From the NCBI GenBank assembly GCA_037039925.1, contig JAXRKP010000409.1, positions 189,501-253,500 on the forward strand: a DNA stretch of 64,000 nt. Direction: 5' to 3'. The notes below the pieces were generated by a model. That model searched no databases. It had not been told where the DNA came from and saw only the letters and a list, made by a program, of their open reading frames with translations. Numbering within the stretch: position 1 is the stretch's first letter; each line of letters begins with the position of its first letter. This stretch comes from Doris montereyensis. Taxonomy: Eukaryota > Mollusca > Gastropoda > Nudibranchia > Dorididae. A program made the translations under genes and the position numbers. Shown here piece by piece: positions 36,736 through 61,984 of this stretch.

Positions 36736-37019
36736 TTAGATCTTGGATTTGCGTTAAATAGAGAAACCAAAGTCTAAACAGATAGTTGCAGACATTACTG
36801 CAAGGTGGTAGGCCTACCTGGTGATGACAAACAGCATCAGACCGAAATTCAACAAAACACCCACAAAAGAACGATAGAGAGGAAATTATGACACAGACTA
36901 ACTGAAGAAATAAGAAATTATGAGTAGAAGTAGATCTATATAGATATAGTAGAAGACAATTTTGCCTCAAGCTTAGCAACCGGTGATGACAAAATGGATG
37001 CAGATGTTAGGTACAGTAG

Positions 37020-37178
37020 GCCTACAGCTCCTCCAAGTCCATCACGGCCCATAAAACCCAAAGTTGTCCCGTTACCTATAGCGTGAAGCGAAATGTGATA
37101 ATAATCACCTCCAGGACGGGACGATATTCTGACGCAGATATTTTCTCCCAAGCTAGTGCTTGTACCCATTTGCAATTC
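37020..37178 (-). mobile_element. SINE family A, partial
   Basis: Body from CTCCTCCAAGTCCATCACGG to GTGCTTGTACCCATTTGCA, ending where the Rex1-like 3' terminus begins. Confidence 0.6.
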
Positions 37179-37182
37179 AGTT

Positions 37183-38325
37183 TAATTCAAATACTTTATT
37201 TCATCCCAGAGGGAAATTTGGTTTTCAGACGTGTAAAAATGAATAGAAGTATAAGTAGATAAATCGTGTCAATGGACATAATAATTATCGTTTTCATGCA
37301 CACAACATGTAGGCCTATTATATGTATTATTAAAAAAAAGAAAGTAATAAATACATATTCCATTTAATATAATTACTTATCGTATCACATATTCCAATAT
37401 AAATAATAATTATGGTAAAAAAACATGTTTTGTCTTCAAATTTTCATTCACTTAAACTTTATAATTTGTATTATTTATTTTAAAGTATTATGCCTGTTGG
37501 TAAGAAGGAATTTTGGTGTCTTTCAATTTAAGTATTAAATCCGTCGTGTCTTTTTGATCTTGATTTAACTACATTGTATATTGGTAAATAAATGGTGTTT
37601 ATTGTCATCTGTTATTAATAAATCAATAATATTTTCTTTAAAGTATTTCTAACAAAGATTTCATCGATGAGACTAACATCAGTTGTGAATCTAGCTGACG
37701 TTTTGATTAATCCATCTACTTTCATTTTTTTCCCCTTTCTGACTGTTTCCTCCCCAACAAGTGATACAAAAAGATAAAATACTCTTTATAACTGATCTAT
37801 AAAAAAAGAGTTATTGATACCTTATCTACAGTGAACTGACTCAGTTTCCTAACATGCTATTTACACGATCTTTCCAGTTGAGTTTATCGTCAATGGTAAC
37901 TTTAAGATATTTGTAATTAGAGACTTGTTCGATAGTTTGATTTTTGTTATGTCTAGGGGCGAGATTACATTATCTTTCCTTCTGAAATCAATTATCATTT
38001 CCTTGGTCTTATTAACATTTAAATAGACAAACTTTAAAACTTCTGATCTGTATACATTTTCGTTGTTCTTAGTTATTAAGCCAATGAGAGGGTGTCATCA
38101 GCAATTTTCAAAAGTGGATTTTGGTCTGCGATTGAGCTCTGGCAATCATTTGTATAGAGTGTGAATAAGGCAGGCGAGATGACTTGACACAGCCTTGAGG
38201 TGCACCAATGTTTGTAAATTGATTTGTTTGAGTATTTACCATTTACACCGACAAATTGTGATCTATCTCTCATTCTCAAAAAGTCAAAAAATTCAGGCAA
38301 TTAAGTATTTATTAATGCTCATCAG
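37183..38325 (-). mobile_element. 5'-truncated Rex1-like non-LTR retrotransposon
   Basis: Reading the minus strand from 38325: VISPALFTLYTNDCQS, then ADDT, then NKTKEMIIDFRRKD, all typical of the Rex1/Babar RT. The 3' end on the plus strand is CAAATACTTTATTTCATCCC then AGAGGGAAATTTGG, the common terminus of this type. Multiple frame changes. Confidence 0.75.
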
Positions 38326-38332
38326 ACATAAT

Positions 38333-38412
38333 TTCTCTACAAGCTGTGGCTTTGCCAGGATTCAAACCCAGGACCGTGCAGTCCAGTAGCCTAACCACCT
38401 GGCCACTGACGT
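38333..38412 (-). mobile_element. SINE family A, head fragment
   Basis: GCCAGGATTCAAACCCAGGA and CTAACCACCTGGCCACTGAC are the tRNA-like B and A boxes read inverted. It follows the 5' break of the Rex1-like LINE. Confidence 0.55.
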
Positions 38413-38942
38413 CACAAAGGTATACAAATAACCCGAAACAAAGACTGAGTTTGGTAACATTATCAAAAACCTTGAATACCACTATGGAAACAACGTATAC
38501 AACGAAACAGCCAGTGTCACTAGCGTCACTGTCACTGTATTGTCACTGGTCCCTTGTCAGGGAATGGTCGTGGTAGCGCTGCGCTGAGTGCGCTAGTGAT
38601 AGTGATAGGTGCACCGTCATCCCTCAACTCCAGCCATGCCGATCATGTGCCAGGACCTGAGTTCAAGCAAAGGTCTTCTGGGTCCATTCAGTGGTGTTGA
38701 GTGTCAGCCCCATTTCTTCCCTGTCTGCTCCCTTTTCTACGTCTTTGAGAGTCCTTGTACTGTTCCCTGCATAATCGGCTTAGAAAGGCCATCCAGTTCA
38801 GCTTCCTTTTCTTGGTGGTACAATGGTAGTGAGGAGGGCGGTCTTCATAGTGGTCTGTGGGTTGTTTTATGGTCCTGGTTACTTCTTCGTCGGTGACGAA
38901 TTCCAGGTATGTGATGCCTACGAGTAGGAGTCTAGTTGTTTT

Positions 38943-39001
38943 CTTATATATATATATATATAAATATATATATTTATATATATATATATGTTATATGAAG
39001 A

Positions 39002-39066
<65 letters not shown>
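38943..39066. repeat. (TA)n microsatellite
   Basis: TATATA runs with short interruptions. Confidence 0.95.
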
Positions 39067-39070
<4 letters not shown>

Positions 39071-39518
39071 ACACTAACACTAGATTGGCCAAGCATAACG
39101 GCTGCATGACTCAATGGGGAGAGCCGCCATTAGTGATAAAGCTTCACCTGTGCTATCGTCTCAGAAGGCCAAGGTTCAAAACGATGGGGATTGATCTGAG
39201 GCTTAGGGATTGATGCATCGCGTTTCATCGTTTACTGGCTGACTTTTCTTTTAGTTGTCGCTTTTACACTTCGTTCACTTACAATCTAGACACACATTAC
39301 ATTTGGCATTTCAGACTGAATTTTTTTGTTATTTGTATTTTATGTTATATCAATACAAAGAAGTAGAGAAAGAAATGAAGTTGTTTTCTATTCATAGATT
39401 ATGGTAAACGTAAAAAAACTGTATGATTTGAGAAACGAAGGGACGAAATTTGTTCACCTAATGAAGAACAATGCAGTGTGTGACAATAGTATCAATATAA
39501 GAGTCTAAGATAGGAAAA

Positions 39519-39941
<423 letters not shown>

Positions 39942-41104
39942 GTGAGTATTCAAAACTATAGACATCAGTCAGAAGTATGACTAGTACGAGTGAGTGAGAG
40001 GGTAGATGTTAGAATATGTTCACATGGTACTGTTCCAATAAGTTCCATATGAGACTGAGACGGATCCGTGGCCAAAAGCGGTCAGGATTTTAATTTATTC
40101 CAATCCAATGACTTGACCAGTCAATTCAAGAGGTCGGCACCCATGCTATTGAAAAATATTCGCTGATTTTGACATGAAAGTATTGAAAACAAAATTTGAA
40201 GAAAGGAGAGACATTTAATAAACTAAAGCTGGTGTCCAGGTTGGAAAACAGGAAAATAGAGAGGAATGGTAGCGATACAATGAAATCGTTTTTGTTTTAA
40301 AACGGTGGGTAAAGAGTGCAAAAAATAGTATAATTACATGTCAAAAGTCAAATTAAATATTCGTCCTACTGTTAGCAAAAATTCTGGGTCAAGGACTTTT
40401 CATTGACAGTAAATGACAGGTTTAGGTTGGGCGTCGACGTCAGATCGAGGAAAAAGCAGACAGGATACAGCACAAATAGTAGACCAACCTATCACACCTT
40501 TATTGTGTGCAATAGAGAGGCCTGATAAATAACTTTGTCAACTTTGGAAGAAAACAAAACTTTTGACTCCATCCACAGAGAGGCAGTTTCGGGAAAATTA
40601 TTAAATCTTATTCATTACTAACATATGTATTACTTTATAGAAAAGAGCATTTGTGTAAGGACCGCACTGGACATTATGAAAAACTTAAATGCGCTCTCAC
40701 TCTCATTCATGTTCACCCATATATAAGGCAAGACCTCAGGCATTGCTTAAGGTCAAGACCGATGTAAATCAGGTATGCAACATGCGAGGTTGTCTGTGTT
40801 TCTGTTTATCGTTGTTTGGATCATGAAAAGAACAACAAGAATTGAGGAAAATAGTGCGAGATAGACATGTTCTCAACAAAGCTACACAACCTTGATTTTG
40901 CTGACCCGACGATCTCGTCATCAACAAAACAATAAATTCATCAGGTGTCAGAAAGACAATCAATTAATTAGCAATGGACTAAACGCAGACCTTAAAGTTA
41001 GTGAACCCCGGAAGTGCAAGATTCTGAGACCAAACGCGAAGAACCAAGACCTAACCATAAAAACAATGTGATGTGTAAATAGAGTCTTAAGTAGACGTAG
41101 ACTT

Positions 41105-41225
41105 GAATTTTGATATTGATTTTACCCATGTCCACAACTAAAGTGAATTTATTTAACCGTCGGGGCTTGAACTTACGAACCTTTGGTTGAGAGTCCGACA
41201 CCCTACCCCTAGACTATCGTTCCCA
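41105..41225 (-). mobile_element. SINE family B, partial, minus orientation
   Basis: TTTTACCCATGTCCACAACT followed by the head GGGGCTTGAACTTACGAACC and GAGTCCGACACCCTACCCC; the middle of the body is deleted. Confidence 0.6.
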
Positions 41226-41398
41226 AGATGTAGGCTAGACAAGTTTCTGTATCTTGGATCTTCTTTATCTGACGTTGGAGATGACACAATGGACTTGGAA
41301 ATCACACTGACTCGTGATCAATGCACAAGCCACATTCACCAGCATTAGTAGATATGTAATTGAAAAAAAAGACCATTCAAAACTCTTGTAAAGACAGA

Positions 41399-41418
41399 CA
41401 CCCCCCCCCCCCCCCCCC
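41399..41418. repeat. poly-C run
   Basis: About 18-19 consecutive C in the RPL5 upstream region. Confidence 0.9.
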
Positions 41419-42074
41419 AAATTAAAAATAATAAATCTAGAATTAGAATCTTATCTTTGGTGAACGTGAAACCACTGCCTTTGCAGCCTAAGAAACAAGT
41501 AGGCTTCTTACAAACAAAACAATAATTATGTTTCTTTCAACGCCAATGGAACAAAAGTGAAGGATATATAGTTAATTATGTACGGTATACATCATATTAG
41601 CACTCAATCAAAGCTGTGCAAAGCCTAATAGATTTGTAACATCCATTTGACTCGATCATGAATAGCAGTTATTATAATATGTAGATCTGTGTCGTTTTAG
41701 CACTTTCTTCCGCAATGTGCTTATTTTACTTCCATAGTACATATACAAAGTACTTGTGCCTCACTTATCTCTGTCTGTCTGTCCCTCTCTCCCTTTTTTG
41801 TTTGTTATACAAAGTTGTTGTTGTTTTGTTTGTTTTCTTTTCAAACGGTGGCCTATCCTCACTTATATGTTTATATATGCGTGTGTATCCTTGTTGTGAA
41901 ATCTAAATCCCTTCGCCACTAATTTGCCTGTTTATTTATGCTATCAATTCCTGACTTCATAATTTATCTTCCAGTTCTTTCAAATAATTTGAATCAGTTT
42001 CCGTCTGTCTCTCATTTGACTGTGTTTGGTTACGTTCGTTTTCTACAACGCTAATTCGGTTTTTGTAATAACCA

Positions 42075-42186
42075 ATATTTAACGTGACACCGTCGTTTTT
42101 CCGTTTACGTTCTTTTCCGTATCCGGTTCCCTGAGACTGGAGCTATCTACTAGAATCGAAGTGAATTTCTTCGATTTATCGCAAAC
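42075..42186 (+). promoter_or_regulatory. RPL5 promoter/5' UTR with candidate TOP start
   Basis: The DNA before the ATG has pyrimidine tracts, including CTTTTCC at 42113-42119. This looks like the 5' terminal oligopyrimidine start used by ribosomal-protein mRNAs. The exact start cannot be fixed from sequence alone. Confidence 0.45.
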
Positions 42187-56527
<14,341 letters not shown>

Positions 56528-56547
56528 GCTGTAGACTGACTCAACAA

Positions 56548-56553
56548 AATAAA
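56548..56553 (+). terminator. RPL5 polyadenylation signal
   Basis: AATAAA 20 nt after the RPL5 stop; a very short 3' UTR, normal for ribosomal-protein genes. Confidence 0.8.
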
Positions 56554-56574
56554 GATGTCTGCTATTTATTTAAC

Positions 56575-58120
56575 GTCTTTGGACTGCCTCTTTTTACTTT
56601 CCACAATTGTTTTTATTTTGTGGTGTGTTTATGTGTGTGTGTGTGTGTTTTTATGGGCATATGTATTTTAATTTTAGACACGGTTGTCTTTTCGACAATG
56701 GTTGGTGGTTGACGCAGGTACTCTATTTGAGTATTTGTATCAATAGTGAGATGAGATAAAACTTTACTGTCCAGAATGCACGTTTTCATGGCGTTATATT
56801 GTACAGTGAAACTCAGAAGTAGTGAAATGGCAGACACTGACCCCAAAATCTTGGTAGATCTGAATTCTCCCCATTTCCCCAGCTCTCTTCAATAGCAATG
56901 TACATACTCATACAACTCATGTCAGTGAAGAAGACTGACAATCTATTGGTTATTTCTGTTGAAAGAAATCCTGATTAAACTGATCAATAGACTTGATCAC
57001 AAACACAGCATATAACAGAGTCAATAAGAAGTTGTTGAGAAATGAGAGCCTCTCGAGGTTTTATGATGTTCCAAGGTGTTATCCTACACTTTTTTTAGGT
57101 TTATGGGGAAAAATATATTCAAGCAATAGTAAACAGAAAATAAGAAAAAATATGATTTTCCCAAAATGTCATTTGTTCATTATTTCTTATGTACTTTTTA
57201 TTTCTCAACGTATTTAATGAAATTTGGTATGAATTATGAATGGGGGAAAAGAAAGAAATGATCACAAGCTTTTTTTATATTTATATGTATTATAGTATAG
57301 TTCCCATGGCAACCATATAACCAAAAATTAATCTTTTTCCAGCTAATTTAGACATGCCAAGTACAATGGTAGTGGTTAATATTTTCTATATATTAAATAA
57401 TTGAAAAAAATGGAGTTATTTTCGCAATGAAAATCGAAGATGGCAGCGTTCCCATGATAAAAAAAATGTAAATTTGTAATAGATATCTTTTTCAGCTAAT
57501 TTAGATATGCCAAGTACAATGGTGCGTGGCTAATATTAATATTTTCTATATCAAGTAATTTTTAAAAACATGGGCAGGACGACCCCCCACCTTAATGATC
57601 TAATTATTAAACCTTCAGAAGCAATAGGTTAATATTATTATTAATAATATGATTTGCCTCTTTACGGGTGTTGTCTTTATTTTTACGGTAACATTGATGA
57701 GAAGTCCATCTCACTAAATTCGAGCTGGCTATCGTCAATTTTTCATCTCGCTATTGGTACAGAATTCTTTTTATTGATTTAAGGGGTCATGAACACCAGT
57801 TTTAAATTCTTTAAAATTGACAATTTTTACCACTATTGAACTCAGCATGTCTCAATTAGCTGGGGAAATGTGTTTAGTGTAACAATCATATGGTCGCTAT
57901 CTTGGATTTCCATTGCGAAAATACAAACCACTTTAATTGAAATAGGCTTTTTCAGTATTTTTGGCTGTACGTACTCTGTAACTTTGCACACATAATATTT
58001 GGTTCAATATATGTAACCCACACCTAGTAGGGATTTTTGATAATTGGAATGATTTTATAATTTTTTTAATGTGATATTGATATAGCAGCATTTAGAAACG
58101 CATTATTAAGCTGAAGTAGT
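56575..58120. other. DNA downstream of RPL5, no gene supported
   Basis: Contains repeated CCATGGCAACCATATAACC and TTTTTCCAGCTAATTTAGAC / TTTTTCAGCTAATTTAGATA text (57305-57530), which looks like an internally repeated mobile element, and a piggyBac-like end near 57610. Confidence 0.45.
57605..57635. mobile_element. second end of the piggyBac-like family (fragment)
   Basis: CCTTCAGAAGCAATAGGTTAA closely matches the right end of the element in RPL5 intron 7. The matching left end was not located. Confidence 0.4.
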
Positions 58121-58837
58121 GGCACTAGTGGCAGGGTGTGTTCTGCTTGGTTTTTTGGTGCCAGGAACCACCTGTAAAAATAAAATATTGCAATACATAA
58201 TACACCAAGAAGTTACTACTGTGATTTCTTTGCTATACACCCATCGCATCGACTTGCTTTACCCAACAATTACCAGTTTCAGTAGTTTCACACTACACTT
58301 CTCTACATGGCCTTACACTATCAAGTTTTACTGCTGGTCACATCACGCGCAACATGTAGTATGATGTAGTCGTTTCCTCTTAGTTCTACCTCTCTCTTTC
58401 TTCTGTGGTTCCCTTTCACAGTGTGAACCAAGAAAACAGTTATTCCCGGAAAGGATCAAAGATCATTGGTGGTATTCTCATTTTGCATGTACAAAAAAAA
58501 TCAAATTTTCGAGCAGGTACCAATCTAGTTCCATCCTCGAACTGGCGTGGCCACTAACCGACTTTCATTTTTATTGAGAGCCTTGCCTTCTATCTAGACT
58601 TAGCTGTGATGCTGAGTGATACACACTACTAAACTATTACTACTAACTAATATTAATATTAATAATATGTCTGTCTCTCTCAACCTCCCCTCTCTTTTTA
58701 CTCCCTCTCCCCACTATTTCTCTGTGTTAGTGTTACTGTTTATATCCCCTTTCCGTGTCTGTCTTTCTTTTACCCTTTCCCTCCCGGCTCTTTTCTCTGC
58801 ATTGTTTTATACGACCTGTAGATATCTTACGTGTGGG

Positions 58838-58985
58838 CAGTCGGTAGGTGTTACTGGTAGTAGTGGTAGGTCCTAGTTCTTTCCTTTACTTGTCTTACTT
58901 AGTCTTATAGTTTATACTTATCTTGCTGATCCTTCCCTTACCTTAACTCGCCCTAAGATGAGATTACCATAATAATTTTTTCACA
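58838..58985 (+). repeat. family C short interspersed repeat
   Basis: CAGTCGGTAGGTGTTACTGG, GGTAGGTCCTAGTTCTTTCC, AACTCGCCCTAAGATGAGAT. Confidence 0.55.
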
Positions 58986-59460
58986 TATAATCACACAGCA
59001 CAATTTTACAACGCAACGGCTGGCTTCACTTTTCCAAAATGCAACAGACTATTTTTGTAGGTGTCTTCAATTTCAATTTGTTGCATTTATTAAGATTAGA
59101 GTCCATTCCTGTGAAAAATAAACGTAACTCTTCTTGCCTCATTGAGTCACCCCAGTGACACAGTCTGTCACTGTCACCAGTGTCGTATGTGACAACTTCA
59201 ACTAGATCTAAATCAACTAGTTAGGCTCTGGTCACCCACTCCCTCACCACTCAATAGGTCTACCAAACACTAACAGATCGTCTCCCTCTCTTTAAGCACA
59301 GGGAGAAAATATGAGAAAGGTCGTGTGTCAATTTAACCATGGAGATCGTACTCCGTATGACAACACACGTGTCAACCAGAGGCGTGGCGTAACCAATACT
59401 TCAGGTCAGGTGGTGCAACGATAGAATACTGTCCAAATATCAACTGTTAAAAGTCATACT

Positions 59461-60065
59461 ACAGTGGAACTCGGTTACAACGAGAGCCCCCGTTCCAAGC
59501 AAAAAGTGTCGTTATTCCCGATTTCCCAAGGGAAACAATCAAAATATCTATTAATTATTATTATGGAAAAGTTTCGTTTCAATGGTTAGCCTCTCTTAAA
59601 AGAAGTAAAGCAAATAAATAGGACGATGACTTGTGGCCAACGTAAGAACAAAGGTGTTGACTGATCACAACGCTTTGGCTAGTGGCTATGAAGTAGGCTA
59701 CACATGTGTAGTTTGCTCAATGCTATGCCGCTGCGCTTCGTGAGAGTCGATCGATTATCAATCACAATGCTTTGGTTAGTGCTGGCTGGTACTGTGGTAG
59801 CGGGCCTACACATGTGTATAGCAAACGTACACTGTACTGTATACTGTATGGTTATTCTTCGTTAGTTAGTAATGTTGTTACCTTCTCCCGCTCTATCATA
59901 AGTCTATGGCTTGATCGTGAATGCGTGTTGTGATATTACTATTGATATGTGTACGGATGAATGTGTGTTAGTTGAAAATTATGATTTTAAACTTCAGATA
60001 ACCATTTCGAGTTCTCGTTATTCCGGGTCTGAATCGCTTGGTGTCGTTAAAACAGCTCTTTTCCA
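59461..60065. mobile_element. Tigger/mariner-like non-autonomous element
   Basis: Starts ACAGTGGAACTCGGTTACAA then CGAGAGCCCCCGTTCC, the recurrent pogo/Tigger terminal sequence. About 540 bp later TCTCGTTATTCCGGGTCTGA and GTGTCGTTAAAACAGC resemble the opposite end. No transposase frame. Confidence 0.45.
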
Positions 60066-61287
60066 ATAGAGAAATAATAAGGAAAAAAACGGGGATTTGA
60101 AACATTTTAGAGTATTTGTACGACTCAGTAAGTACCAGTACTTAAGTTACTGTTTGAAGACAATTTATGCTCGCGAGTCTGCAAACTTAAATAACCGAGA
60201 GTGGGATAAGTGAGAGAGAGAGCACAACACATATTTGTATTAAAAATTGTATGTATCAGCATGTTGGCTTGAACCTAGCTTCCAAACATCGACAGAGGGA
60301 ACTGCGCACACGCCTGACCAGTTGGGAGGACAGATTGGCTCCAAAATTTTACAGTATTGTTCATTGAAGAAGGGAACATCACGACCTTTGACTTTGATCT
60401 TACACTTATTCTGTGAATATTTTTGTAGTTAATTAAGCTCACTTTGTGAAAGGGCACCACGTCCACAGGCTGCCTGCCGTGACCAATGGCCCTATAGATG
60501 GGGAGGGGTGGTGTGTGTAAATTTGTAAAGTACTGTAGTGTAACGCTGGTGTGTGCGTGTTTAGCAAAGCACGATGTGACGTGAAGTCTATGTGATCTGT
60601 GTATTGCTAAGAAATTAAAAAGTTCCTTCTCGGTATAATGCAATATTTTATAGGTGGTTCCAGGCACCAAAAAAAAAGCAGAACACACCCCTGGGTAATG
60701 ATTATACCTTGATTTAATTAATAGATTATTGAGTATTATTATTATATTTTAAGTTTTTCTTTGGTGTAAAAACATAGATTTTTTCAGAATACACATCAAA
60801 CTATATATAGGTCTCGTGATTAAATAAGTCATAACAGTCATGTGATTGTAGTGTGGGTTATGCCAGTTAATGAGGAAGCACTGCATCTGGTCCCTTTTCT
60901 CTTAACCTCCATAGCAACAACTTGAATTTGAATTTTGCACAGCTATACATACAGATCTTCATCTTGAAAATAAAGATGAATAAACCAGGAAATGATTAGA
61001 CTTAGACGCTTCACATCTTGGACAAAACTGAGACAAGTCACTAGGGAAATCCAAATTCACAGAAATAGGCCTACCCCCAAATTGTTGCCCCTGACCTACT
61101 TTCGCCTAAATACCCGTTTTGGATGCTTCCCAAGCATGAGTATTTGGCGGTCACCACTACTAGCAGCGCCCACGCTGAGGTGGTAATGGCAACGTCAAAA
61201 GACGGTGGAGAGGGAGGGGCAAGTTGCACAAGGGGAGGGAGAGTGGTGAGAAGAATCTGCTTTATTGCTATTTACCATGTCTACTAT

Positions 61288-61385
61288 ATGCAGTGATCTC
61301 AGCCCACAGGGCAGGATGTGACAGAAAGTGAAAAGGATAAAGTAGGGCCTACCAGTGGCACCCATGAACAGCTGGCAGAGAGGGA
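61288..61385 (-). repeat. family C short interspersed repeat, minus orientation
   Basis: CTATATGCAGTGATCTCAGC, AAGTAGGGCCTACCAGTGGC, CACCCATGAACAGCTGG. Confidence 0.5.
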
Positions 61386-61499
61386 GATGGAGAAAGAAAC
61401 GGCAAGGACACTACAGAACATGATACACAATACATGCACAAAAGAAACCATTATGGTCACACAAATACAAAAATAAAGCAAATTCCACAATGTGTATTA

Positions 61500-61690
61500 A
61501 AAACATATATACCATGATTTATTTACAGAAGGAAGAAAAAACTGCTACTAGTAGGCAGTCTTACATCAAAGATTCCTTGAAATAAAAAATCTTTAACAGA
61601 TAAAACTTTGACGTGCACTACAACAGTCGGGTAAAACAATGACTTGATCCCATCAACACAGCCCAGAGTGTCTCATTCAGCGGCCTTCAA
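61500..61690 (-). other. possible terminal exon of an unidentified minus-strand gene
   Basis: A polypyrimidine tract and TTTGCAG acceptor end at 61691. The exon would read LKAAE then TGA in phase 0, followed by about 170 bp and an AAATAAA signal near 61511. A candidate preceding exon (about 61812-61880) is open with a GTGTGT donor and reads NETTVNLMMTLRNCQ, but I do not recognise it and its acceptor is unclear. Confidence 0.3.
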
Positions 61691-61984
61691 CTGCAAAGGT
61701 AAAAAGATGAAAAGAATTTGGTAAGAAAACAGTGAAATTGTTAAAGTGGGTGAAGACAAGACAAGAAATCATTGCTTCAGAATGTTCACATCTAACTACA
61801 CACCTGACAGTTGCGGAGTGTCATCATCAGATTTACAGTCGTCTCATTGTCTTGCGTCACAATAAGTTGTAGCAAAATTCAGCCTAAATTTCGATTTGTC
61901 ACAAAATATCACTTGGCAGTTCTCTTTTCCAGCTGAGAAGTTTATGTGACTATATTATTCCAAATTTATAACTGTCAAATCGTA

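Larger units (their letters stand above)
39945..42074. other. intergenic DNA between microsatellite block and RPL5
   Basis: Apart from a SINE B fragment (41105-41225) and a poly-C run, nothing recognised. Confidence 0.5.
58125..60692. repeat. pair of inverted repeats about 2.5 kb apart
   Basis: GGGTGTGTTCTGCTTGG through GTGCCAGGAACCACCT (58134-58172) recurs inverted at about 60648-60690, with weaker similarity extending inwards for 150 bp or more (AAAATATTGCA, TTGCTATACAC). The outer ends begin CAGGG(G)TGTG, as in hAT elements, but the 8-bp flanks do not match. So it may be two separate insertions rather than one transposon. Confidence 0.6.

Noticed and set aside
60275..60688. 137-codon minus-strand frame
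   Set aside because: It runs through the inverted-repeat element; no domain recognised, and the opposite copy is not open in the same way.
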